NCBI GenBank assembly: GCA_036937835.1
Contig: CM072881.1
Coordinates: 3,116,501 to 3,180,500 of the forward strand
Length of the DNA: 64,000 nucleotides
Origin: Pampus argenteus
Taxonomy: Eukaryota; Chordata; Actinopteri; Scombriformes; Stromateidae
Direction: 5' to 3'
In this document: in pieces, positions 1-14,257 of the stretch
Position numbering within the stretch: position 1 is the first letter of the stretch
How the letters are laid out: each line of letters begins with the position of its first letter
The notes under the pieces: model-generated
What the model was told of the DNA's origin: nothing
What the model saw: only the letters and a program-made list of their open reading frames with translations
Databases searched by the model: none
Translations under genes and position numbers: made by a program

Positions 1-24
1 ACAGAGGAAGCATTACCACAGGCT

Positions 25-27
<3 letters not shown>

Positions 28-55
<28 letters not shown>
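28..55. repeat. (GA)n microsatellite
   Basis: An uninterrupted GA dinucleotide run of about 14 units, directly visible. Confidence 0.95.
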
Positions 56-58
<3 letters not shown>

Positions 59-2157
59 GGAAAAACAAGGAGAGACAGAGAGGTTTTACTGACAGGGGTC
101 AGAGTGGGGTCACTCAGGTGAGCTGACATCAAGGAGCGATAGTTCCTCCACGGCCCTGGATGCGAGCTGATTCGTAGATGAGGACCAAACACAGACGCCG
201 CGGGGCCTGACAGGCCACCATGTTTCTTTCATGAGGTGTAGCTGCAGAGTTTGACTTTGTTTCAGCCGTGTGGTCCTGCAGACAGTAAGACTCACTGATC
301 TGACATCAACTTGATTAAATGTTAAAATGGCCAGAGGATTTGGAGATTGCTGGACATGGAGCCGTCATGCCCACCCTTGTCTTGATGTACATTGATCTTG
401 CCCAAAGACACGTACTGAAGACGAAGAAAGGAGAAACAGGAGCTGAAACAACTATATGCTCTGTATGCATGTTGTGTTTCTATGACCATGAATATGCTAT
501 ACCAATACTTACTGTAAGATATGCTTTAAATGGACAGAAGTGATATTGTTATTTTTAGGGGGGGTTACACTACAGGTTTAATGTATTGCATAGGTACTGG
601 ACTGTAGGCATTCACACTTTTTTTGTAACTTTTGCTTTCATTTAATGTGGAAAAAGCATGTCCCATACACAGCAGCGTACTTTCCAATTAACTTCCTGCC
701 ACTGATTCCATTACAAAAAAACGTTGGGTTGTAAGTTTAAATGTCATTGGCTGGGGAGGGGAGTGTTGTACTGCAGCAAAAACATACATTTACATTTCAT
801 TTGTGCTTCTCACATTACTGCAGTGTATATGAAACAATTCATGCAAGTCATGATTTGGTAAACATTACCTTGCTGTAATGTTATTTATGGTAATTTCACA
901 CAACATGATTGCAAAGCTCATAATTAATTAAGCTCATATAGATTCGTAAGGTTACAGTAAATGTTTATCATTGTGTTATGAGTGGTTGTTTCTGCATTTT
1001 TTCCTTTGTTTATTTAACTGGATTTTAGAAATTGTGATTTGATTCAGTAATAATGAGTCATATGAAATAAATGTGTAATAATACAAGGCTATCCTTACTC
1101 TTCAACAGGGCAAAGTAGAGCAGAATTATGTTTTGGATATTGAAACAAATTCTTGCAGCTGCTGACAGGAAGCATCAGATACAGTCAATGCATTTTGGAA
1201 ATGTTGAGCGTAATCCAACCCAGCACTGTATATAACTTTTGTGGAGGCGTGCTGCATCCATCAGCTCTAATGAAAGATGAAGTGTGCCAATTTATCAGCA
1301 AGAGTGTTTCCTCTGTCAGTAACACTGTCTGATTCTTTTAAATATCCCCTCCAAACATGTAATAACCCTTTCAGGAGCAGTGGTCACTACAGTGGACAGC
1401 TATTCAAAAGTTGTTTTCTCCTATATGAACGAGTCTAAAGAGTAATAACACTAATCATGAATCATAATTCATACATGAAGGGGTTGAGATATAAAAAAAG
1501 CCTCTGTTTGGAACAATAATGTGTGTCTGATATTGTTTTTCCATAACAGAAAGCACAATTACCACATTATAATCCTTAAAATCACGTCCAAAATCTATGA
1601 ACATGTAAATCTTTTCAGCAATGCTGGATACAAAACGTCTCCTACTTAAAGTCCATCGGCAGTGTATATGCGCTGGAGGCTTTATGATTCCACATCACAC
1701 AGGACTGGCCTCTCCAAACTAGTTGTGATCACGCTCGCAGGCCCGCTCCTTCTTAATGAGGACAGAGATGTTTCCCACTCTCAGCAGCTGAACATGAAAA
1801 CAGCCTTATTATGTCAAACTCCGCCACCATTCTTCACAGTGAAACTCAAACGTTCCCAACAAGGAGAGAAACAGTGCAGGGGGACTTTAAGTTTACACTA
1901 GGAGTTATATACTGAACTTACAGTTGTCACTTTTAGCATTATTTTAATATCCACTCAGTTAACAGTAGCAATTCCTGGCAAACGTGGATTGATTTGCATT
2001 CATTTCAAACAATTTTACTCATATCAATCCAAAGACCACAGACACTCTGACCTAAAACAGGCTTGCAGATCTCAGAGTTTGGTTTATTACACTGAAAAAG
2101 CTAAGACATTGTGAATGGAAGTAAATGACTCACAAAAGAAGGATTGGATACTTTAGA

Positions 2158-2184
2158 GTGTGTGTGTGTGTGTGTGTGTGTGTG
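2158..2184. repeat. (GT)n microsatellite
   Basis: An uninterrupted GT run of about 13 units. It produces a spurious Cys-Val open frame on the + strand. Confidence 0.95.
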
Positions 2185-3017
2185 AGTGTGAATCTGCGGA
2201 TGAGGCAGCCTGGGCTGTGGGATGTGTTGCAGCAGTCAGAAGGTGCGGTGGGAGGGATATCGGGGTTTTCACTCCCCAGAGAGGCAGAATTACCCGTCTG
2301 ACTGCGGATAAATCAGCTCGCGGTGCACACAGGAAATTTACGAGTCACACTTGATAGATAATACAGAGAGCAACTCAACAGGGATTCTCGCCCTCCCTCT
2401 TGTCACTCCTCATCCCTCTATCTGCTTATGTCCACTAATTTGGCTGTCTGCTTTCTGTATTTCCACTTTTCTATCATATCCCTTGTCCCCACTCCGTCCT
2501 CGTACTACGTTAAATCCTTCCATTCTGTAATTTCCTCTCTGCAGAATCAGTTTGTTCCCCCACTCATCACCCTCTCTTATTTACTGAGCGGAGAACAGAA
2601 ATGGGGGATCGGTAATGATAGCATGACAAAAAAGGTTTGTTGTTTCTGTGTCGGCTCACCACTCTGCATTATCTCCCTCTGGTTTCCTCCTGGGCCTCTC
2701 TTTGCTCATTATTTTTCATTCTCTCTTCCCAGTTTTATTCCACTTCAATATTGCTTTAGTTCGTTTTTTTTTTTCTTTCCCTCTCCTCTTTTGACGCTCT
2801 CTTCTTTCTAGATTCTTCACAAAACAACTTAACTTGTTTGTATGGGAAGCAGGCTTTGATGATCCAAAGAACAAATCATTCCGCTTGAGGAAATGAGCCC
2901 CAACTTCCCTCTGTTCAAACCACACTTAAACAAAAGAAATTGTCTCCTCTTGAAAATTCATGCTCACACAAAAAAGTTGTTTTGCTGTTTATTCATTTCT
3001 CCTTCTGTCCTCCCTAC

Positions 3018-3033
3018 TTCTCTCTCTCTCTCT

Positions 3034-3096
<63 letters not shown>

Positions 3097-3143
3097 CTCT
3101 CTCTCCCTCTCCCTCTCTATCTCTATTTCTCTCTCTCTCTCTC

Positions 3144-3174
<31 letters not shown>
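3018..3174. repeat. (CT)n pyrimidine tract
   Basis: About 157 bp of nearly pure TC repeat with a few interruptions (CCC, TAT, ATG). It extends a pyrimidine-rich region that begins near 2680. The long Ser/Leu open frames in all three + frames here come from the repeat and are not proteins. Confidence 0.95.
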
Positions 3175-3178
<4 letters not shown>

Positions 3179-4790
3179 TCAGAAATTCACCAGCACTGCA
3201 AAACAACATCTCTGAAATGCTTGCTGCTGACATGGCCAAAACATCCCGCCTCTGGGAAACGTAGTTTCCATCCACCCGCCTCATTTCCCAAGATGCTTCA
3301 GGCCTCCGCTTCTATAAATCAGATGCATTCGTTTCACCAAAATGCAAATGTTGGCAGTGGTGCACTTAAATTCTTGCAGAAATATATTACTGCCTCTTGC
3401 GTGTGTGTGTGTGTGTGCGCACACGCTTGTGTGTGGGTAAGAGATATATTGCGGCCGACCATTGGGAGTGCTAAAGCAGAACGGGGCGTATTGAGAATTG
3501 CATCTCTGTGACGTCAAAATATAAAAAGCCAGTGGACTGCGTCCTGAGGACCGGGCCTTATTTTGTGTCTGAATGCATAATGATTGAAGCAAATTTCTTC
3601 TATTTCTCACTTTTCTCTTATCCTCTGCAGCAATTCATCCTGTTTTACCGGGAAAAGACAGAGGGATCTTTGTGTGTGTATTTGTGTGTGTGTGTTGGCA
3701 GCTTCCTACGCTTTGTGTGTGTGAATGTTAGTGTTATGGGAAGAGAAAGAGTTGATATCACACATGTGGAAAGAGAGAATGTATCTGAAAAAGGTAAAGT
3801 AACATGAGTGATGAGTGTCTGAAGTCTACTGTGGTGTCTTGGCTGGGCAGCCAGGGCATCAATGATAGATGTTCCTTTAATAGATTTGCTGAACATTAAA
3901 GGCTCCATGCCTCAGCTGTCCTCAGGAGAGCTCTCGCTGCCGCATGGCCCACCGGCGGGGCCTCTGTCCTGTGCTGCTCCCCTGCGTGGAGCCCTGGTGT
4001 CAGCAAGCTCTGGATGAAATACTACCATGTCAGGCCCTCCATTATGCCTCTGTGGAGCGGGGAGGAGAAAAAGATGAAGAAGAGGTAGTTGGGCTGGGTT
4101 TCAATTCTTAATACTTTTTGGATAGTGATCAAATTGTGTTGAATATTGCAAACTGCAAGTGCTGAAGATTGCCAGTGAATGTCTAATCAGAACCTGTCTG
4201 ATAAAAATCTGTCACTTTTACGACTGAAATTAAGAATAAAAATGTATTTTGACTTAGAGGTACTCAATATGCAGGAGCTTCAGAGGAGAGTAGCCTGTCT
4301 GTGACCGTGGGTGGCTGCAGGTTTTGAAAGGAGTGCAAACAGGAAATCAGTTTGTTTACTTACATGACCACATGATTCTAGAGATGAAAATGCATTTTCA
4401 AACTAACAGCAATGTCCAATCAGGAGGAACGATGTGTTGTGTATGTGTATGTGTGTGTTTTTGCCTTGCATTGCTCACGCAGGTTTGAACGCAGGATCAT
4501 TTGCATTTATTTATGAGGTTTGAGTTTGGCACCAACTTTGTCTCAGTCCCCATCTGGACTATAGAAGCCAGCGAGGTGATGTCAGCGATGCTCAACCTGC
4601 CATCATGACTCAGTCCTCCTGCTAACAACAGTCATACCGACACTTACCTGCAAACACTGAGAGATAAAATGCTTGTTTTATGAATGTAGTCCAGATTGAA
4701 CAGGGCTAAGATTAAAACTATAGCTGTTCCATCAACACTCAAAATAATGTCATCTAAATTAAGCATAAATACAGCAGTGGCATTATTATT

Positions 4791-4874
4791 TACACACATA
4801 CATATCTACATACTGTGTAATTATATAAACTCACATGCATTTTAAGAGGTTTATTATTGATGACAGCAGCTGGG
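4791..4874. repeat. Diverged interspersed repeat, copy A
   Basis: This segment (ACACATACATATCTACATAC onward, through a TTATTATTGATGACAGCAGC end) aligns by eye with 63870-63957, with substitutions and small indels along about 85 bp. I do not recognise the family. Seeing two copies 59 kb apart suggests an old interspersed element, not chance. Confidence 0.55.
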
Positions 4875-5618
4875 TGTGTGTGTGTGTGTGTGGGGGGGGG
4901 TTGATATGTTAGACTATAATTTCACATTAATAACAACTGTTAATATTAAAGATTTCATTCCCATTCAAAATTAAATTCATTGCAGATTAATTCATCACTG
5001 AGAAAATTTAAAGATTGCTTTACGAGTGAACAATGGGGACGGTGTAGAGTAATATATTGTGTCTGGCTGGCTAGTCCTGCTGTAAGATTACATACTTTGC
5101 TGTAAGTAGTGAGTCTCTTATTACATGTGTATTATTCTTGAGTTTTTGTGTTGTATTGTGAATTATATCTTTTTCTAAGTTGACAATGTAAAAGTTTGAT
5201 TCTTGGTAGTTTGATAAATACTGATGGTTATTGATTTAAACCAACATTTTACCATTTTTATTTAGACAAACTTCTTGTATCTCGTGTTTCAACATGTAAC
5301 ATTTGAGAAATACATTGTCATCATTTTTCAAAGTATGGGAAAAAAATATATATATAACTGTTTAAATGGTAGTGAGTATGAGAGAAAACCTAAAAGTCAC
5401 TGTGATCACTGTCAGTGCAAGTGAGGAAAGTCGGGGAGTCAAACAATGCAGCATCTTGTCTTATGATCCCGGTATCTTCTGCATATCTCTTGGATCATAT
5501 ATAAACTAAAACACTATCATATTATATGTCTGTTTCACTTTATTTACAGTGTTAGTCTGACTGTCATAATAAGTCATTTTTAAGGAGACATCCATTCCAC
5601 CTTGTTCTAATTAGCACT

Positions 5619-5620
<2 letters not shown>

Positions 5621-5653
<33 letters not shown>
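5621..5653. repeat. (CA)n microsatellite
   Basis: An uninterrupted AC run of about 16 units, directly visible. Confidence 0.95.
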
Positions 5654-5656
<3 letters not shown>

Positions 5657-5669
5657 TGTTTCACAGCAA

Positions 5670-5880
5670 GCAATCCTCTGCCAATTACCTTCCAATTAGA
5701 TTTACTATTATCCCCTAATAACCTAACTGGAGTGGGGTAATCATATGTTTGAGTCGTGCTCTAATGCAATCAGGCCCAGCATGGGGTCAAACTCAATTTG
5801 GTTTAGCAACATGGAAGGAATAGGCTCACTCATTTGATATTTGGGCCATGCTGAGCCAGGCCATACTAGGCTAGTGAAAT
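5670..5880. promoter_or_regulatory. Candidate conserved non-coding block with homeodomain-type motifs
   Basis: Unlike the surrounding simple repeats, this is complex, unique-looking sequence with clustered homeodomain core motifs (CCAATTACC, CCAATTAG, CCTAATAACC, GGTAATC). That composition is typical of developmental enhancers in vertebrates. The call is inference from motif content only; conservation could not be tested. Confidence 0.3.
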
Positions 5881-6408
5881 GAATTTCATACAAAACTGTT
5901 CTTCAGTTGCATCTCTCACCATACTTTTTGTGTGTGTTTCTTTCAATGTATCTGATTCTTTAATACATCGCATCGTATTAGACGGAATTTAAAAGGCCTC
6001 ACTGTGATACAGTATAATGAAAGTGTAGATATTTACTAACTAACTAATATACTTACTAATATTTACTAATGGCTGCCCTCTATAAATCATTCATTGCCTT
6101 AATAAATGAATGAGATGTAAGTGAACCAGGAGCTGTACTGTAATGAAACGTTTAACCAGATGCACTCTGCTTTGTGTTGTCAGATCTTCTTAAATCAGTC
6201 CATTATTTTCTATATGCTCTGATACCGTCACTTATCACAGAAGAAAGCGGTGAAGTTTCATTCATTTTTTAATGTGCAGATCCAAATGAACAATGAATTG
6301 TTCCTTCTAACAAGTATTGTGTGTGTAAACGCCTGATATATCTTATTCCTCTGTGACATGGAGGTCCATTGTAGTCCAAAAAACTAGAAAGTAAATAACA
6401 TCAATGAG

Positions 6409-6808
6409 TTAAAGGTCCAGCATTCAGCCCCACTAGATATCATCAAACAGCTATTTGCTCTGTAAAGATATAATGAAGTAATGGACAGAGAGTGAAGTCA
6501 TCCTCTATGTGTGTGTTGTAGTTAGAGCCTCTGTTCTTTGTTTTGATAGCCAGCTGCCAGGCTGCGTGTGAGCGTGCACGTTAATGCGCGTCACTTCCTC
6601 TTTTCAAAATGGCGGCTGTGTCACCAACGTTCTCATGTCACATTAAAGAGTTCGCTGAAACATGTTTCTGCAAACATGTGAGAAATAACAACGCAGGGAC
6701 AACTTTAATATGGACAACTTGAATAGCCGACACGCGTTAGTTTTGGTCTGGAATGCTGGTGCACTAGCAACATCTAGTGGGGCTCAATGTCGTATATTGC
6801 ATCATTAA
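6409..6808. mobile_element. TTAA-flanked non-autonomous inverted-repeat element (MITE, piggyBac-like)
   Basis: The left side has TTAA (6409-6412) followed by CATTCAGCCCCACTAGAT (6421-6438). The right side has ATCTAGTGGGGCTCAATG (6772-6789), its reverse complement at 17 of 18 positions, followed by TTAA (6805-6808). An inverted repeat bounded by TTAA is what piggyBac-superfamily insertions leave, and similar short elements are common in fish genomes. The interior is about 330 bp, codes for nothing visible, and is locally richer in CpG. The arms sit 8 nt (left) and 15 nt (right) inside the TTAA, so the ends are diverged or the element is not a simple piggyBac copy. Confidence 0.6.
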
Positions 6809-9975
<3,167 letters not shown>

Positions 9976-10629
9976 AAGTACCTTGATTCTGTAATGTATC
10001 ATTTTATATTACAGTCTGACCCAGACTACCCAGCAATGGAAAGATTACCTGCTGAGTCTGGATGCATGATTCTGCAGTATAGAATTAGTTGATGGATAAA
10101 TATTTCATATATTTCATTTAGAAGATAAGGTGTCTCCTATATATATATATATATATAACCATCATCATCAACATACCCAGCATACTATACTTTATGTTTG
10201 AAAGAATGAATACCCTAATAATTATAATATATTTTTGAAATCTATATAATATTAAAATAAACAGATGGTTTTTGGTTGGTTTTTTTCAGCCTTTGCTAGA
10301 GTATAAATATGTTTTTGTATTGAGCGTTTGATGTTTTTCTCAGTCAAGTTAGGAAGTTTATTACCTTCTTATACATTACCTTCATATATTTAAAAGGTTT
10401 AACATGGAATTATCCACTATCACTGATGTGTTCAGGAACTATGACAGAAAGTGCGATTAAAAGCACCTTTGAATTGGAAGCGAGCCTCACTCACTGGAAA
10501 AGATGGCTTTTAGAACACACTTACATTCACTGAAATTTAACGAAAGGGGAATATTGAAAAATAACACAGGAGGCAGCAGAGCAAATTAAAAGCATAGAGA
10601 AAATCACAACTTGAGACAGTGTTGACAGT

Positions 10630-10707
10630 GATGATGATGATGATGATGATTTTATTGAGGCTAATGAACGGGGGAGTAGATGCATTGTATGCTGGCAAGT
10701 GGTTTAA
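10630..10707. repeat. Dispersed repeat next to a (GAT)n run, copy 1
   Basis: A GATGAT run is followed by TGAGGCTAAT (10656-10665), a 10-nt spacer, and a 32-nt block (10676-10707, starting GTAGATGCATTGTATGCTGG). The 32-nt block recurs identically at 23083-23114, again after a GATGAT run and the same TGAGGCTAAT 10-mer. Family unknown. Confidence 0.7.
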
Positions 10708-12149
10708 CAGTAGCGCCAAGATAGAGAAAATGACTGATGGAATGCCACTACTCTGCTTGAATACCTTTTGGTGTGGTATTTTGGTATATGAGCCCCACAG
10801 CTAAGCAAGTGGGCGTTTGTGCTCTGAAATGGTGAAATGAGTAGGCTATGGCTAGTGAAAAGGTGTAAGTCCCATCGTTGTGGGCATGATATGTGCATGT
10901 GTAGCCTACTCTGGGCTCAATGGTCATGTCAGATGCAATTATTCTGATATAGGCTAGCTGTGTTACATTACTTTGTTTGTGATGACAGTTTTGTTCAGTT
11001 TTAACAGCTAGCACCGAGCCAATGTGATCCCTGACCAGCTGGAACTGCACCCTCTCTGATTTACACATTAAGCACTCTGTGCATGTATCTGTAGTCTATC
11101 TGTAGTATACCAACCATTGTTATAATATAATGCATAGTATACATTTATATATATGAAAATTATAAATAAATTGAGAGTTATGACAAGTTCTGTAATGACA
11201 TAATTAATGTAGGTTTATAAAACATTGCATGTATTGAAAAACGATGCCGCTGTATAAATATGAAAATACATTCAATCAGACTTCAGCTCTGATCAAATCT
11301 CTCATTATCACAAAAGATCAAAAAGTCTTTGAGTCGGGATAAATAAGCAGGAGGTGGGGTGAAGCAGTACCGTGCTCCTCTTATTTTTCCCTCCATCCGC
11401 GCTTTCTCTTTCATCCAATCTCCCCGTCTCCTCCTCCTCCTCTTCCTCCTCTTGTTTCCTCAGTGGAGGAGGTGTGTAAAACTGACTCCTCTCCACCAGC
11501 CTCAGATTAAACTAAATCATTTAGTCAGTGTTGTAGTACATCAAACGATGAATATAACACCAAAATATAAATAAAGTGCTGCTTGCCCTCCTCCTCTGAG
11601 GTCCCACAGAGGGAGAAAAGGGAAGAAAGAAAGAAGGAGTGGAGGGTAAGAGAGTGGGGGATGTATATCTTACTGTATCTCATTATTCAGCCATTAGCTC
11701 TGTTATTTCTAGGGAAATGCTACGCTTAAAGAAAATATCTTCCCCACAGCTGAGCTATAAATTAAATTAAGCCGTTCCGTCAGCTCTGTGCTTTTTACAA
11801 AGGCATTAAACACACGTTGTAATTGTTTCCTTCCTTAATTGTTTCTTAAATAAATTGAAATTATTTTGAGGGTGAGTGTTCCACCTTGCAATTATACTTT
11901 CTTTTCATCCAAATCATCAGAGAGTAAAGATGTATGCAGTGCAAAAGTATTTTTTTTTCCTTTTTTTTCTTTTCTTTTTGTTTTTGGATTGAACAAAGCT
12001 GCAGAGCAGCTGCTTGTAATGCTTTCTCATAACATTGGGATCATGCAAATCCTGGAATTGATTTACAGGAGGAATAATGTATTGAGGAGAAAATCAATGG
12101 AGTGTTTCTTTATTTATTAATTTATTTATTGTCTTTTTTTGCATAAAAA

Positions 12150-12151
<2 letters not shown>

Positions 12152-12195
<44 letters not shown>
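12152..12195. repeat. (GT)n microsatellite
   Basis: An uninterrupted GT run of 22 units, directly visible. Confidence 0.95.
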
Positions 12196-12199
<4 letters not shown>

Positions 12200-12369
12200 A
12201 GCAGCTTTGTGATTTATTTTAGTTTGCTGCTTGGCAAACCAGCAGCAGAGCAACGGCTGTTACTATTATGAGTTGGCTATTAGTGACTAATCTGTCTTAA
12301 ACCTCTCTGGAAAGGGTTAATGGTGTGGATCAGCTGCTCTCATATTGTTTTGTTGTGTATGTGTGAGCG

Positions 12370-13028
12370 TGCACACACTCACACACTCTTTTTCTCTCTG
12401 TCTCTGTTTGCCCCCCGTTCCTCCCTCTGTCCCTCCCCCAGTTACCCCCTCCGTCCAATCCCTCCTACCCCCTCTTTCTTTTCTCCAATTGCTCCCTCTC
12501 TTTCCTTAAGGACCTCCCAAGCCTCCTTTTGTCCCGCCTCCCACCTCTGCCTCCTCCTCCACACACGTCTTTCAGTTTCTCTCCTCCCTCCTCCACCCCT
12601 CCTTCTCTCCCTCCCTCCGTACCCACTCGCGTGCCTCGGCTTCTCCACCTCTTTCTCAAAGTAAACAGTGGAGAGAAGAAGAGAAGCAGAAGCATCACTT
12701 TGCCTGTCTGCACACATTTGACTCCCACACACACACTTTCCACACGATTCGACCATCGCTTTCAGCTGCTCAGAGCGTGTGTTGGCATCTGCGGTATAGT
12801 GTGTGTGTGCATGTGTGTGTGTGTGTGTGCGTGAGAGAGAGAGAGCGAGAGCGTGTGTGTGTGTTTGCACGGGCATCCCTCGTCAGCATCAGCTGAAGAA
12901 GTAACTCTCTGACTGCTCATCGCTGCCGCTGAGAGAAGTACAGAAGCCAGAAGGGAGGGGACAAGAAGTAGAGACAGAGAGGACAGACAGAGCAGTGCGT
13001 CTGTAAATAGAGGTGTAACAGTGTCTCT
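12370..13028 (+). promoter_or_regulatory. Probable promoter-proximal/5' UTR region of the RBFOX3-like gene
   Basis: Some 290 bp of strongly pyrimidine-rich + strand sequence (12380-12660), then mixed sequence with (GT)n/(GA)n near 12799-12855, lead directly into the putative first coding exon. CpG is somewhat more frequent here than in the surrounding DNA. An in-frame TAG at 13008-13010 closes the reading frame upstream of the ATG at 13029, as expected for a 5' UTR. No TATA box or initiator can be assigned, and a 3' splice site just upstream of the exon cannot be excluded (for example the CAG near 12762-12764). The transcription start is therefore not located. Confidence 0.4.
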
Positions 13029-13154
13029 ATGAGTAAGGGGTCCCGTCTCCACATGCTGTGCTCTATGGCGAACTCTGGCTGTGTGCTACTGTCCGGGTCC
13101 GGGATGTTACCCCATTCTCTGCAATGCCCCCCTGCCTTCCTCTATCTGCCCCAG
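13029..13154 (+). CDS. Putative first coding exon of RBFOX3-like splicing factor (alternative N-terminus)
   Basis: The frame opens at ATG 13029, 18 nt after an in-frame TAG (13008-13010), and runs 42 codons (MSKGSRLHML ... AFLYLPQ) to a consensus donor CAG|GTAAGA at 13154/13155. The exon ends in phase 0, and the RBFOX exon at 61197 begins in phase 0, giving the junction YLPQ|GNQEA. In RBFOX1 and RBFOX2, several alternative first exons are known to join the same GNQE position, each giving a short variable N-terminus, so this arrangement fits the family. The peptide is hydrophobic with several Cys residues and has no recognised domain. The AUG context is weak (T at -3, A at +4), so the exon may partly act as 5' UTR, with translation starting at the strong GCCATGG in the next exon. 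No homologous exon was confirmed, so the assignment is inferred from phase, donor, upstream stop and composition. Confidence 0.5.
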
Positions 13155-13332
13155 GTAAGAAGCACCCATGAGCACCCACACACCTTCATTTCATTCATAC
13201 TTTCACATTGTGTTGTTACTTTTAATTTGCTCTCTAACTGTCTATCTCTGTCCCACATCTCGCATTTATATTTACATATTTATATTTAATATATCCACAA
13301 CATGCCCATGTTGTTCTTATTTGCATTGATAA

Positions 13333-13371
<39 letters not shown>
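13333..13371. repeat. (TTA)n microsatellite
   Basis: A run of about 13 ATT/TTA units, directly visible. It creates a poly-Tyr open frame that is not a gene. Confidence 0.95.
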
Positions 13372-13536
13372 TCTCTTCAAGTTCCATTTCTTTTTTTCTT
13401 TTTTCTTTTTTGGAAACTTCTGTCAGTATTTTCTCTGTGTTTTCTCTGCTGTGTCTGGATCTTTTTCACTTGCTTTTTATCACATGCCTCCCTTCAAACT
13501 CTCAGTGCACAGATGAACACATAGAGAAACCCACCC

Positions 13537-13539
<3 letters not shown>

Positions 13540-13578
<39 letters not shown>

Positions 13579-13825
13579 CAGTGGGCAGCGGGACAGGGAC
13601 AGATGTCGGCTCAGAACTGAATTAGACAATAGGACCAAATGAGTGCTGGCTCACTTCTTAGAGTGGCCGCATGCCTGTCATTTCAATGGCTCTGTTTCTA
13701 TTAATTGTGCCTCGTTTCCTCAGTTATCACTCTGTGTTCCTCACTCTGTTTGTTTACTGTAAAAGTACTCAATTGACACTGCATTGGTCATTTAGTGTGT
13801 TGCATGCCAGAACATTTAACCATGC

Positions 13826-13861
<36 letters not shown>

Positions 13862-14219
13862 CTGGTTTTACTATTGGCAGCATGTGCAGTGGCAGGCGGT
13901 CCTTTTTTCTCTAGACAGTTTGTTATTGCGGCCGTATAAAATATGATAAGACTAGAGAGAGCTGCCATATAAAATATGAGCGGGCTGCAGTGAGCTAACC
14001 TGCCATGTCCATACTCCAAATAGCCGCCACACATCACCTTTACAGGGCGGCTCAGACCACCAGCCTGCTGGCAACACACACATGGGTGCAAGCACACATG
14101 CAGACACACTCATGCACCAGCTGGGATCCACAAATATACACACACACACACACACACACACATTCCATGCAGTGACACAAACACCACCAGCCCTCAGGGA
14201 AACAGTCTGTTAGCCCCTC

Positions 14220-14256
<37 letters not shown>
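13540..14256. repeat. Cluster of four (GT)n/(CA)n microsatellites
   Basis: GT runs at about 13540-13577, 13828-13860 and 14223-14256 and a CA run at about 14135-14162 lie within 720 bp. The Cys-Val and His-Thr open frames across them on both strands are repeat translations. Confidence 0.9.

Positions 14257-14257
<1 letters not shown>

Larger units (their letters stand above)
1..3010. other. Non-coding DNA, no gene supported
   Basis: This stretch begins with a (GA)n run and is otherwise mixed AT-rich sequence with a (GT)n run near 2158-2184. Short open frames occur on both strands, but none shows a recognisable domain, codon-like composition or paired splice sites. A CAG|GTGAGC donor-like sequence near 117-122 could end an untranslated exon, but nothing else supports that. 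It is either 5' flank or an upstream intron of the RBFOX3-like gene. Confidence 0.6.
3175..6408. other. Non-coding DNA with a GC-richer block and small microsatellites
   Basis: No supported gene. It holds a (GT)n run near 3399-3418, a GC-richer block at about 3900-4090, a (GT)n plus G8 run near 4874-4900, and a (CA)n run at 5621-5653. Sequence around 5670-5880 is rich in CCAATTA/TAATC motifs. A weak exon-like interval at 3631-3793 (good 3' splice site, moderate donor) is discussed under findings but not called as a gene. Confidence 0.55.

Noticed and set aside
2893..3511. Overlapping long + strand open frames rich in Ser/Leu
   Set aside because: All three frames are open only because of the (CT)n tract. 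The flanks show no domain or splice pairing.
12442..13052. Long - strand open frames opposite the pyrimidine tract (Arg/Glu/Gly-rich)
   Set aside because: They are antisense to the purine/pyrimidine-asymmetric region and CA repeats. Low complexity, no recognisable protein.
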